NCBI GenBank assembly: GCA_003254905.1
Contig: QANU01058774.1
Span: 210,892-274,891 of the forward strand
Direction of reading: 5' to 3'
Length of the DNA: 64,000 bases
Source of the DNA: Nissolia schottii
Taxonomy: Eukaryota; Streptophyta; Magnoliopsida; Fabales; Fabaceae
The notes under the pieces are model-generated. The model worked only from the letters and a program-made list of their open reading frames with translations, ran no database searches and was not told where the DNA came from. Made by a program: the position numbers and the translations under genes. This document shows, piece by piece, positions 26,471 through 39,300 of the stretch; position 1 is the stretch's first letter; every line of letters starts with the position of its first letter.

Positions 26471-27896
26471 ATGAGGTCATACTTAGCACTCGGTGCCATG
26501 CGCATTTCCCAAACATGCGTCACTGTCCTAATGTCATAAAATAGACTTATAGAAGGAAAAAAAAATTTAATTCTCGAATATGAGCATGTAAGATGTAACC
26601 AAATATGCCACATCAAGTTGGCAACAACTTTTCCACCTTTTTTTTAATGAAAATATCAACCAAGAGTTTTTAAAACCCTCTTCTCCAATCATAGTTCTTA
26701 TGTAGATAAATATACTATGTATTAATATTTTAATTTTAAGCGATCTGCGTATTTATAGTAAATATTTTTGCAAAAATATTTATTTTTTAATTTATTTCAA
26801 AATGTAAAATTGTCTATAAGCAAAAGGCACTCAAAACTTTCAATTTTGAGAAAGCAGCTTCTTCTTGCTAGGTGTTACTATTGGACTAGCAGAATAAAAA
26901 CATGCCTTTATTTCACTTTCTTTTTAAGCATTATTAACCTAACCTTTAAGTTATAAACTACTAGTATAAAACTGATGGATGCTTATTCTTTTTTATTTTA
27001 TTTTTTTATTATTTTCTTTTCCTTAAAAGAGAATACATAAAAGAAAACTTGTAAATCAAACTGATTTAAGTGGACCAAGGTCTTGCTAGCAAAGTGGCCA
27101 AAGGCTTTAAAAGATAATGGAATAAGTTGATCCTTCATGCTCTAAAAGAAGTAAAGAAAGAGACAAAAATTAAATTGACCTTTCTTTTTGGCATTTAAAA
27201 TTTTCAGTGAATTAATCCAAAACTTATATGCCTTCCCTAACTTACAAGAAACCTACGGCTTCCTTTTCAAAATGATTGTGTCACTTTTCTTAATGTTTTA
27301 AGGCCTCAAATATCTTTGCCGATTCATAATGATAATATAATATCGTCAATCGATATATATATATATTCTTCACTGTTAACTTACTTATATATAATTTTGT
27401 TTTGTTAATTGAGTTATACTAATAATTAAACAAATCATTTAACTCAACATTGATGAAATTTTTAATTTTTTTCTTCGTATATATTTAAATAATTTACCCT
27501 TCTCGGCTACACATTCGAAATATAAGATACTTGTAAAAAGGTTGTAATATTTTGCATGTTGGAAATAGATGCCTACATTTGCTGTGCAGCTGCATCATAT
27601 ATATTTGAACAAGAGGATGCATGCATGGTACTAGCTAGAAGCCAACACCTTCTTATTCAAGTGAGAATCTATATAACGGTGCATATCTAAATGGTAAATG
27701 AATGAAAATTAATTAATTTAACTGAACTTTTTAAGAGTGTAACGTGCTATCAAACATGAACATGACATTTTTTTTTATCATGTCGCATTTCATTCATTAA
27801 TGAGTACAAAATATAAAAAAATGTATAGACTCACTCCCCTCCTCCCACCGAGCTATCTCCACAAGTATAAGTCAAGTTTCATTAAAACCTCTCTAA

Positions 27897-28619
27897 AAGT
27901 CTGTTTGAATATTGGAATTGGAATTGAAATTATAATGTATAATTCTAAATTCAATTCCAATTCTTAAATTGGTATAGAATTAGAATTGGAATTGGAATAG
28001 AATCTTAAATTCTATGTTTGAGTGCACTAAATAATTTGATCATGAATTGTAATTGTAATTTTAAATTAAATTAAATTTTTTTAATTTGAATTTGTGATTC
28101 AAAATATTAAATTGATGAAAGTATTAATAAAATAATTATTTTTAATATAATAATTCTTTTATTATTTTCTAAAAATAATTATTCATTTACAAAATAATTA
28201 TTTTTTTACTATAATAAATTTTAATTATTACTGTTATTTTTAAAAATGATTCATTAATAAAATATTCATTTTTGTACTAAATAGTTTTTTTAAATTATTC
28301 ATTTATAAAATTTAATATATATATATATATTAAATTTCAATAAATATGATTTACAAACAAATAAATGTGAAAGAGAAAGAATCCTATAAAATTTAATGTG
28401 GAAGAAGAAATTTATTGGGTTTGGAATTGATAATTCTTAGGGTGTGAGCTAAGAATTCAGATAAACTTATCTTAATTGTTTTTCAATTCCATGGAATTGA
28501 TTTGTGAAATTATAATTCTAATTCCATATATTAGACCAAATACAAAAATTGGAATTGAGAAGTACAATTCTAATTCCAAATTCCAATTGCATTATCAATT
28601 TCAAACGCCAAACACACAC
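27897..28619. mobile_element. MITE with long imperfect terminal inverted repeats
   Basis: The left arm has TCTGTTTG followed by GGAATTGGAATTG. The right arm ends in CAATTTCAAACG and CAAACACACAC, whose reverse complement resembles the left arm. Both ends are flanked by TAA, as expected of PIF/Harbinger target sites. The interior is very AT-rich, with many GAATT/AATTC words, and encodes nothing. Confidence 0.55.
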
Positions 28620-31600
28620 TAAAAACAATCCAATGGGACAAATTCTTTAATTTTTTTAAAAGAAGAAAGCATACCCAACTCTTACTAATTAAGGGACACA
28701 AAAATATAATGCTCATGCCTGTATTGCAGCACCTCCTGGCTTACACCCAAAGCATGAACATGACATATTTATCAGCATTTTCAATAATTTTATAAAACAA
28801 TATTATCTAACGAATCTTGCATTTTTATATGCCTAATCATGAAAAACACTTTGATTTATGTTAAATACGTACCCCCAAGTGGTCATTTTAATTAGGAATG
28901 CTTTCACTTAATTGTTATTCATAATTATAACTTGTGAGTCTTAAAAAATTCCCAATAAACAAATATCTTGTTTTCAAGTGGAATAACACTTGTTAATCAC
29001 TAATTATGGTTTAGACCAAAAAAAAATCACTAAAGTGTATGAAAAACATAATACTATTTTGTTTCATTTTTTCACTAAAGAGAAAAAATGGTATGCTAAA
29101 GTGTAGGGAAAGTGGCTTGACTATGATTCAATTTGGAGTTTAGTAAAGCAACAATATTGGCACTTTAACTAAGGTTCTTTAATTGTACGGAAATATGCTA
29201 CTTCTTCCCCCCTCACATTTCAAAATTTTCAAAAATGATTTTATTTATGTTTTAAAAAGAAAGTTCCTTCTTAAAAACCCTACGTAGCCAGAACTGTGGT
29301 ACAAAGTTCATTTACAGTAACAAAAGTTACACACTTGTCACACACCAGTAATAATTGAGAAATCCAAAAGATTATAAAATATTCTTAGCTTTCTTTAGTT
29401 GTTGCTTCTAGAGAGATATATAGGTTTCTCTAGAATTATTTCTATATATATATATATATATATATTATCCTACTTTTTCATTCTTGCTGTAAGGAAAAGG
29501 CAATCATATGGTAGTTATATACCGATTCTCATGCAGTCCACTATCTCACCAATATTAATTTATTTATTTTATATATATAAAAGTGCATCGTTACAACAGG
29601 CTATTATTGTCACCATAAGATACAAAAGTCCTCGAGCACTGTACCCAATAACCCAACTAGAGCAAGATTACGGAGTGAGTATCACACAAATCACTTTTTA
29701 ATCTTAGGTTTGTGGTTCTTATGTATGTATAAATCGTTTTCATACACCTTTATAATTTAATTCCTCCCCATCCATATTATTTTTATTAATAAAGGATGGG
29801 ATATGAAATTGTTTGAAAAAAAAAAGAGCGAGAAGGACAATTAAGAAGAGATAAAAAAAAGTGTTGGAATAAGAGATGAAAGTGTCTAGTTATTTTTTGT
29901 AGAAAGAGTTTAAAGAAATAAAAGTTAGTTACATAAGGATAAAAATGAAAAAAAAAATATTAGACACAAAAATGGGAGAATCTCTTTTATCTTATTGTAT
30001 ACGATAATATTCCACCCCGTTTTAAATTAATTGTACACCCTTTCGATAATTTAGAATTTTAAAATATTTATTCAGTGCAATTCTCATGTTAATATTAATT
30101 TCATTTTTTAATAATTTTATTTTTATTGCTGATCACAGCATGCAATTCAAGTAAAGAAAATATTAAATATATTAGTGAAGGTAAATTTCATTCATTCAAA
30201 TAATTTTGTACTATTATTAAGAACATATTTTTCTTTAAATTCTCTCTACATGTCTAAAGGTTGATAGTTAAATTAAAATGTAGAGACTAGACAAGCTAGA
30301 CGTATGTATGAGATCAAATCAACATCTTCGTGAAAAAGAACAACAAAACTATAGGTGATTTCACCCGTTAGATAATGATCCTTTTTAACATTGGTGCTAG
30401 CTATTATCAATTTATCATTATTATAGTAATTAATATTCTATTGTGAGTATTAAGTCATAAACTCTGTCGTCTAATAAACTAGTCTTTTGAGTTAAACTTT
30501 TTTCATGGACTTGAGTCATAACATATTCCCATCACAATTCACAAGCAGGTTGTTTGCTGAGGAGGGACAAAGGAATAAATTAATCCCCATGAGAATGTAA
30601 TTAGCCGTCAAGAGAAAGGGACTACTTTTCTAGGCTAAATCTTCATAGGATCAACCAAGGTGATTAAAATTGAAAAATACAGGCTGCTGCTGCTTCATAA
30701 GATATGGTAATAATAAATTATCAACAACATATGCTGGATCCTTGGAATAATAATGGAAAACCCTATGCATGTATCCTTTGGTTAACAGTGGTTAGTGATA
30801 ATAATTAGTATATCCGGTAGGGAAGGATTAATTATATTGGCTAACATAACGAGAGTGGCTGGATAAGTCCATAGGTTATCCTACAACATTTTGTTATGAC
30901 ATATACTCATTATGGAACAAATGAGGGGAGAAAGAGCCAAATTAGTAATTAATGTTCCAATCATGTAGTGCCTGTAGTATATATAGCTAGGTTTTTAAAT
31001 TCTTTGTCTTTTCTTTATGGCTTTGTTTCCAAATAATATGCTTCTTTATTATATTTTGGAAACCAAAAAAGATAAGCTTTGACTTCTCTAATTTGAACCA
31101 TTCCTAAGCTGACCTCAAATAGGTTGAACCAATATTATGTGTGTTGTTTTCTTTAATACTTATTATAGATTGGCCCAACCCATTTAACTCACGACCTAAC
31201 TTAGTGAGTTTAAATAGGTTGAGCCGGGTTGTAATGATTGTTGAATTAATATAGAAGTATTTATTAAAAATATTGAAAATATTAACCCATTTTAGTTGGT
31301 AGATTAGCCATAAGCGGTCAGTATATGCGAGCTCATTAATTCATGCTTAGTATGAATCATTAATTTGTGTGCCTAACAAGTTGCGACCCATTTAACCGTC
31401 TTTTATATATAGAATGGTTTAGCCTATTTTGAGTTAGTCCTGAGGTAGGTCAAAACAAATTGGATTAAGTGAGACTATAATTAATTTTACTTCAAAAATT
31501 ATTGGTTGGACCCACTCAATTTAATGGGTTGTTCAAGCCCACACGTTAGGGTCGAGCAATTTTAATACGTTGCCAACAACCCTAATCTATTTCTTTTTAT

Positions 31601-33203
31601 CTTGATTGAACCACAATATCTAGGTCTTATTATCATAAACTCGACTAACCTAATTTGACCCAACTGTAGGCCCTTGTAAAGGGTGGGGATCTCCCAAATT
31701 AAGAGGGCTTTTTTTTTTTTTTCATTACTAGGGACTCAAACTCGATATCATTGATTAATTAAGGGATCAAAGTTCATAACACCTTGATCAACTCTATGTT
31801 GGTGCAACCCTAATCTATACTGGTATTTTTATATTTTTTTTAAAAAAACTAAGATTCATTTTTTATAAAATTAATTTATTTCTTCAAGCACTATTTTATA
31901 AAATTAAATGTGTTATACATGTCATTATTATAAATCTACATAAATGTCTTTTATTGGTCCATACATGCTAGGGTTTTGGAACTCAAAATTATGGTAGAGT
32001 TCAATAGAATATCCCATTTTCTTAACTACAATTAATATTTTGTTATTTATTTTCTGATTGATGATATATAATTTGCAACTACTTTCCATGTTAGTACTCA
32101 TTCCCGATCGATCGACGGCGAAAAGGTTCTTTATTTAAAACACCAATATCTTGCACTAGTACTTTAATATCTTACAAACTTGATCCAGAAATCATTACAA
32201 ACACAAGAAAAAGCTAAAGGGGCTAAAGAGAATTTGAAAAGCAGGACCCCATTAATTGTATTCTTTTTAGGGGTCATTAGTAGTGACACACTAAAGCATT
32301 CAAAATACGTTGATACATATACTTTTCAAAGGGAATGAAACTTTTTTCCTCCCTTGCAATTCTTTTGTTTGTCACCCTTAGTGGCATATGAGGATTGGCA
32401 TGGAGACAAAGTTTCCACACATTGAGCTTTTGCAGTCTTTAGAGAAAGAAGAAAAATAAATAAAAGCTCAAACGGCTTGTGTGTTTGATCCACACCCTTT
32501 ATTCAGTTTTCTCTCTCTCTCTCTCTTTCTTCTAGTATTACAAGATTGGGAGGGGGGGGGGGGAACTTTTATTTGCATGAAAGTAAGGGATTTTTCTTGG
32601 ATCTAAAACTCTACCAATAACAAGTGTATAATTGTGGCAATTACACAATGATGGTGTGCAGTGGCCTTGGATCCTTCAAATAGCTAGGGACAAATAATAT
32701 GATCCATAAGATTGGTAGTGGTGGGGAGGGAATGTTGTGTTGGATGTGTGGGAATGGAATGGTCTTTGTTGTAAAGGCCCGAGACATTGGAGAGATGACC
32801 AGTCAAAAAGGGCAAGTTGTCATGAAAGTTAACGAGGATGTGTGGAAAAAGTTGACCTACTATATATGTGCTGCTTACAAATACTTTTGGGTTTCTAGGT
32901 GTGTAACGAAAATATACAAATTTAAACTAGGTGCTTAAGGGAAAGTAGAGGTGACATGGTGGAATTCCATTTTACTTGCTTTTTCTTCTGATTATATGAG
33001 TTTGATCGATGCTGAATATAAGCATAGCATAACATGAAACAGAATTAACATATACACTGAAGATAATTCTCAACTGAAGCCATTAAAGAATCCATGAATT
33101 ACAAGAATATTATTCCAAGTGGCCACCATTCATGAATACTCTAGTATTCTTCATTAAACTATTTTATTTTATCCAATATTCTTTCTAAAAACACTATGAT
33201 ATA

Positions 33204-33479
33204 CTTCCTCCTTCCATTTTTTGTCGTCATTTTAAAAGGAAAAAACACACTATTTAAGAAAATATTTAATTGACACTAAGATAAAAAAAATATAGTGTAT
33301 AGACAAAATTAAACTTAAGAAATAAGTGTTATAATTAGCAAACGTTATGAAAAATATAAAAGATAATAACAATATAAGTGTAAAAAAAATACATTTGACG
33401 CTTCCTTAGTATAATCAAATAACAATTAGTGTTGAACAACTCTGTTTAAGAAGCGATTAAAAAAAATGGACAGAGGGAA
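33204..33479. mobile_element. Stowaway-like MITE
   Basis: The left end CTTCCTCCTTCCATTTTTT and the reverse complement of the right end (TTCCCTCTGTCCATTTTTTT) are matching terminal inverted repeats. Both ends are flanked by TA, the Tc1/mariner target duplication. The length (276 bp) and non-coding AT-rich interior fit the class. Confidence 0.75.
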
Positions 33480-34069
33480 TAAAATTTATCTTCAATTTGG
33501 TATGGATCATCAACAACAGGTCAACACCGTATAATTAAAACCACACGATTCTAATTATTAGATTGATTGAAGAAACTGTATCATCCGATAGCATAATTTT
33601 ACAAGTCTTTTTGTTGGAACATTCAATGAGATTGGCAAATGATCCTTGAAATTTCAAAATATCATATAGTAGTTAAATTAGTCCTCTTTCCGTATATAAT
33701 CCTCTTTAAATTTACCTAAATGAAGCAAATGCGTTATTGCAGTAGCTAGAGGCTAGAATATGTATAAACTTTTTTGTTGTAAATTCCAATCAATTTTCAC
33801 TCCTGTCCTTATTTTTCACTTTATTTCCGATATACCCAAGAGACCAGCTGCATGGTAATCAGTACAAGTATATAGTATAGTGAGCATTAATCTATTATAT
33901 ATAGCAAGTTACAAAGGTTCAGCATACTCTACAATTCACCAAAGCAAAAACAACCTGAATTTGTTTTGGGCCAAAAAGCTAAAGACTTAATAAAACGCTA
34001 TATATAAGCAGAATGTCTAGTCTTACACACAGGCCCATGTAGAATAAAGCTCATAACATGTTCAGAGAT

Positions 34070-35072
34070 TCATGGATTTGGGTCCTTTCCAAAGCCCATG
34101 AATAGATGGGTTGCCAGCATTGATCCCCTACGGGTGATTTCTGCAAGTCGGCCCAGCAGTGGCACCTTGGCTGTTTCTCTATTTGAAAACGGTCTTTTGT
34201 CCCACCTAATTGATGTTGAAAATGGGGATATATTGTTTAAAGAAATGAAGAAAGACTAAGTTTTTGGAACATAGAAGAAACACTAACTTGAGCCATAAGG
34301 TGCTACTATATACAAATCAGAAAAAGAAGAAGCGACCAAAATGATATGTAAATTTATGGATGCGTACGCACCAGTCCTCATGGCGAACTATTTTACCCTC
34401 CTCAACAGACAACTTGATTAGTGATATCATATCGATGTCTTTCCCCAGGAATTTATAGAATTGCTTGTTGTCAATTAAGATCTGTATCTTTAATTAAAGT
34501 GTGTTGGAAATCAAGCAGCAAGCACTGATACAACAGAAGAGAAGAGAAGAGAAGATAGAAATGCTACATGATTCTACAATAAGGGATTGCAGGTTTACCA
34601 ACCTCTCCTTTTCCCGGTGACACCATATTTTCTTCAACACTGTATTCCACAATCTTTGATTCACTAAACAACTAGAGGAGGAGAATAAGGAGCCAAACAC
34701 AAGTTTGAAATTTGGTCAACAATGAGAAAGAAGAAAGAGAGAATATTTGAAAGAATGAATTCTCCTAGTCAAACCTTGGGAAGAGTATAGAAGGCTGATT
34801 TGATCTGCTTCACCCCGCGGGCGCACATGAGTGGATCCTCAAAGGAGGCATGAGGGGCATAGATGTCAAAGTCGCGAGATGTAGCACGGGAACCATATCT
34901 GAAACAACAATCCTTGCATACAGTAAGTCTATTAAGACCATCCTCACAAGAAGAATTAATTTGAGAGAGAGAGAGAGAGAGAGAGAACTGACAGACGGAG
35001 AATGTGAGGGATTATGCGATCAGAAAAACGCATGTTTGCACCTGAATCGTATGCCTCTGTACCGTCATCCAT
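34070..35072 (-). CDS. DUF2358 / NTF2-like fold protein
   Basis: Assembled from five short minus-strand exons: 35072-34993, 34898-34775, 34671-34603, 34481-34372, 34205-34070. They join in frame with GT-AG introns into 172 residues. The N-terminus reads MDDGTEAYDSGANMRFSD. The core has DFDIYAPHASFEDP and GVKQIKSAFYTLPK, then IVEYSVEEN, ISLIKLSVEEGKIVRHEDWW, and a C-terminus ending in FMGFGKDPNP. This wording matches my memory of plant DUF2358 proteins, an uncharacterised family with an SnoaL/NTF2-like small-molecule-binding fold. No signal or transit peptide is evident from the chosen start. An in-frame upstream ATG would add a GA-rich leader-encoded stretch and looks unlikely. No enzymatic role is claimed. 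The first intron carries a GA microsatellite. Confidence 0.8.
34963..34986. repeat. (GA)n microsatellite in DUF2358 gene intron 1
   Basis: About 12 GA units, on the transcribed strand a CT run a few bases inside the donor of intron 1. Confidence 0.9.
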
Positions 35073-36356
35073 CGGAAAGGGGGAATTGACAAGTGATGAG
35101 TGAGTGCAAAGAAGAAGGATAAAGCCAAGGTTGCTCAGTGGCGCCGTGCCATTCAACGTGGCCATGCCTCCTCCTTTCTCCTTCTCCCTAAACAACGCCA
35201 CGTGTCACTTCACCAATTTATACTACTGCTTACTACTAATACTCACCCTTCAAAATGCTTTTACCACTTTTCACTCTTATTTTAATGAGATAAATAAATA
35301 ACTCCTTTATGTTATATTTAAATACTCTTAAAATTATGTCACACTCTTTAAATATTTATAAAAATACTTATAAAATCATTTATCAAAATAACTTTTACAT
35401 TAATAACAAAAAAAATGAATTCACATCTTTTTTTTAAAAATAAACCCGTTACTCACTCGTTGTAACCGTCATTAGCACAACAGCATAGCATTAATAAAAA
35501 ATTCAAAAATAGGGATATTTTAAATTAAGAAGATTTTTAGCCACAACCTTAAGGTATTTGAGCATTTCTCCTCACAATTCCTTTCAAGAGTTTTATTATA
35601 ACAAGCTCGAGTGTTCATAAATCTCTTCTGAGTTGAGTGACATGTCATGTTTTATAAGTTATTATAGAGGATGGCTCGTCATTCGCTTTATTTATTTGTA
35701 TCATCTAAGAGTTATAGTCCCTTATTTGAACTTTATTCTTTCAAAAGTTCCCTTTTTTATTTGGGTGCATTTTAAAATAATCCTAATTTGGGAAGATTAC
35801 ATACAAACCCCAAAAACGAAAACGAATTACTAGCAGCCCTTCCATTGCATTCCTTCTTGAAAGATATAAGTATTTCACACTATCACTAATTACTTAGGTC
35901 CTTACAGGCACGCATCCATACATTCTATTCAATTTTAATACTGCATTATGCAAGCTCTTACGATGGAAACAACAGGAGGAAAAGAATCAACAAACTCAAA
36001 TTTGAAACTTGATGGGAGGATGTTACACCAATCCCTATATCCTTGTTACACACACACACACACATATATTTATTTATTTCATTACAACCATGTGTATTAC
36101 ATAGTTCCAACAAATCAATGATCCAGCAAAACGTACTATACATGCAATTCTAAGGAACCTTAGACATTCATTCACCCTCGTAGTTCTTAAAAGATGTTGC
36201 AATACCCGATTGAAACAAACCACTTGAATCCTCCATAAAAGCCCAAGATACCTTCAGCCATCTAAATCATGGTGAACTACCACTCAAGTGGAAAAAAGAA
36301 ACCAATCCACAACACTATGTACCATCATCCTCCTACCTTTATCAGTAGCGACTCGT
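35073..36356. other. Intergenic: DUF2358 promoter and EXO70 3' flank
   Basis: No coding sequence recognised. The part beyond 36000 probably contains the EXO70 3' UTR. A short CA run is at about 36049-36063. Confidence 0.5.
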
Positions 36357-39300
36357 TCACCGCTTGGTTTCGTTCATGTTCTTTCCTTCGAAAAATTCCC
36401 CCAACATTCGGTCTAGATCTTCTGCCGTGTATTTGATGTACTTCTGAGGAGTCTTTCCGCTCTCCACTAGAGGCCTGCAAACACAGCAGGTTCCTAGTTA
36501 TTATGCATCACAGTGAAATAATGGTTCATATAAAACCACAAGGCATCATATACGACAACGAGTTGAAAAAGATTGAACCAGTAACTAGATAAAACCGCGA
36601 GATGAGTTAATTTGACACTAAAAAAGAAAAAAAGTTGAAGCAGGGAACATTTGTAATTAAATTATTATTGTATCGTGGACAAAGCAGTTTTAGGATAAAT
36701 TACACTTGACTCCCTAAATGTTACATCCTAAAAAAAAAAAAAAACCACCCATGTTTCTTAAACATAATTCAACTCCCTTTCACCCTTTGAAGATTTCATA
36801 CACTGATTTGCACAAAACCTCAAGGAGGTGAAGTATAACTAAATTTACCCTAAATTTTAGGGAGGATAGAAAATATATCTACCATTTTTTAAATTTCAAA
36901 ATTATTACCATATCTTTCAACTTGATTCGATATTATGTGTGATTTTGTCTCAAAGGAGACAAAGACATGATTTCACATCCATGGTTACTTATCCCCCACA
37001 TACAATATAGTTAGCAGTGATGTAAATCATGTTTGCAATTAACTGAAATGAGAACGCACCCGAAGCGTTTCACAAATGATCTATAGGCGGGCAACAAGAC
37101 TTCAGCCACTGCAAGCCTAAGAGACTCTCGCAATTCGGTGTCAGGAACTGTCCATTGAGATTGTTTCTGATGGAGTTCCTCGAACATAACGTTGAATGTC
37201 TTAAACCTGAAAACACATACACATCTAAATGTTAAAAGAAAGAGAAAATAACTAACCCAAAATTAAAGTCCAAATGGAAGTAACAGAAAAGGCTACCTGT
37301 CTTTAACAAGCGCTCTTGAAGCACCGCTACTACTTCCAGCTCCACCGTCACCACCGCCAGCACCACTCCCACCACCTGATGAGGTAAGGCCCTGAATAGA
37401 TAGGCATTGAAGAATCTGCAAAGTGAAAGAATCTAAGTTCAGCAATAGCAAGTACTGTTTAGAGTAACTAAAAAATCAATGAAGGGGATGGCATTCTGAG
37501 CTTTTAGCCAGATGATTGCACAAAGATCAAAACCCTCGACACAATTATTATACACTAATATACCATGAAGGAAAATCAAGAACCGTAGCAAGGCTGCCCA
37601 ATCAGCGATCACCTTCCATATATGAAAAAGGAAAACTTGGAATTTACCATAAAAAAAGAAAACATGAAAAGAAGCTCACTTGCCATAACATTGATAACAA
37701 CATTACCAAATCACCCTCACTAAAACCCCTCTTTCTCAGGCCTGCTACAAATGTCTAAGCTAACCAAATGATTCTTCTTGGTATTTCCAACAGCAAACAG
37801 ATGGAACAGGATGACTTGTCAGGCCAGCCGCAACCCTCCAAGGATGGTGGATTAATTAAGCAGGCCATCTAATCATCATAAAACTAAAATGCTGCAAGAC
37901 ATGTTGCAGTCAGCCGGGTCAACAGAACAATACCTTTGCCCAAGCGCTTCTTTTGTACTGATTTGCATGCTGCTGCACGATCCTCCGATGCCGTTGTACC
38001 CAATCATCCCCCAGCAAATCCTTGGCTTCAGACCTAAAATGGAAGAGGATTGGAAGAAAAATAACTTTGAACCAGAAGAGAATGCAATAAAACCGCGATT
38101 CAGAAAAATCAATAACCATAATCACATACCGCCGAACCGATCTGACAATGTAATGAATATTGTTCATGAGAAAGAGATGTGTCAATGCAGGGTCTCTATA
38201 CTGCCTTGATTTCCCATCTAAATTGGCTTGCAAAGCTTGCATAATTCGCGATGTCACATTTGCTAGCTGTGAAGAATCGTCTCCACCTTCAATTTCTTGG
38301 AAAAGTTGCTTCAAAGTTGACCGGTAGCTGCAAAGATTTATAGAATTCTGATCAGCTCAACTATGTAAAGATCAATGATGAAGATCCCGGAGAAGTTTGC
38401 AAACCCACACAAACACAGAGGAGAGTACACAAGCTTAAGCATTTTATTTATTTAGAGAAGAAAAAATGAATGTTTAACAAGTGATTTAAAGTATGGGATT
38501 GCACAATTCCCATGTAGATAGAATAATTTATGATATGGAATCTAAATGTCAGTTCAGAATAGATGAAAATTTTCATTTAGTTCAAAACAATCATTAACCG
38601 GATGGTTAACAAAACATACGCAAAACCTCCATACAAGCTGCAACATAGTATCCACCAGGAATCATAGTGTATTAAAGAGCTAGGGTTGTTACTTGAAGTG
38701 ATACACCAGTTGGCCTAATTATTAGCATAAATAGGAATAGTAGGTTAGTGTACACACTAATAATTATGTCATGTACTAGTGCAGAACTTCCAGTACAGGT
38801 TCAAGCCAACTAATATAATACAAACAATTGAAGATATTAAGGCAAAATAAATGAAAGAATAAGTTTGAACCATAAAGAATTTTTTTTTTTTAATTATAAT
38901 TAAGAAAGAAAGAATAACAAACAGTGACAAACAGCTTTGTCGTCAGTGAAAATAGGACCGAATGCTGTAAATAATATGATGATATGGTTAAAAAAATTGG
39001 GATCAGAAGACAACACAGATGAACTTACTCAAATAAAAACTTCACGTAGTTAATTACATAGCTTGTCAAAGGATGGACAGTTCCATCTGTTACTGCAGTC
39101 TTTGTAGCATCTTTCTCAACTGCTTCTTCAAAATCTCCAAAGGTCTCCTGGGCTGTTTGAGCAAGTCTTTTTGTTAAACTATTTGCAGCTTCTCTTATTT
39201 CGGTGCAAGCTTTGCCTTTAAAAAGTGTTTCAATCTGAAAATTGTCAGGTGAAAGAGTTGATAAGATTATAAGACCGTTGAAGTATGCTTGTGCTTGTTT

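Larger units (their letters stand above)
23683..34069. other. Gene-poor AT-rich intergenic block, 10 kb
   Basis: I find no convincing gene in this block on either strand. It contains AT microsatellites (24171-24199, about 29443-29465), short repeated phrases around 24270-24390, a probable copia LTR remnant, an inverted-repeat MITE, a Stowaway-like MITE and a G12 run at 32552-32563. At 31.1-31.7 kb are scattered GACCC/GGGTT words typical of old non-autonomous repeats. The few ORFs of 60-100 codons have no domain and skewed composition. Confidence 0.6.

Noticed and set aside
29399..29701. 100-codon plus-strand ORF
   Set aside because: Its frame runs through an AT microsatellite (Tyr-Ile repeats) and shows no family signature.
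32699..32938. 79-codon plus-strand ORF with glycine-rich start
   Set aside because: No recognisable domain, no clear promoter, isolated in repeat-rich DNA.
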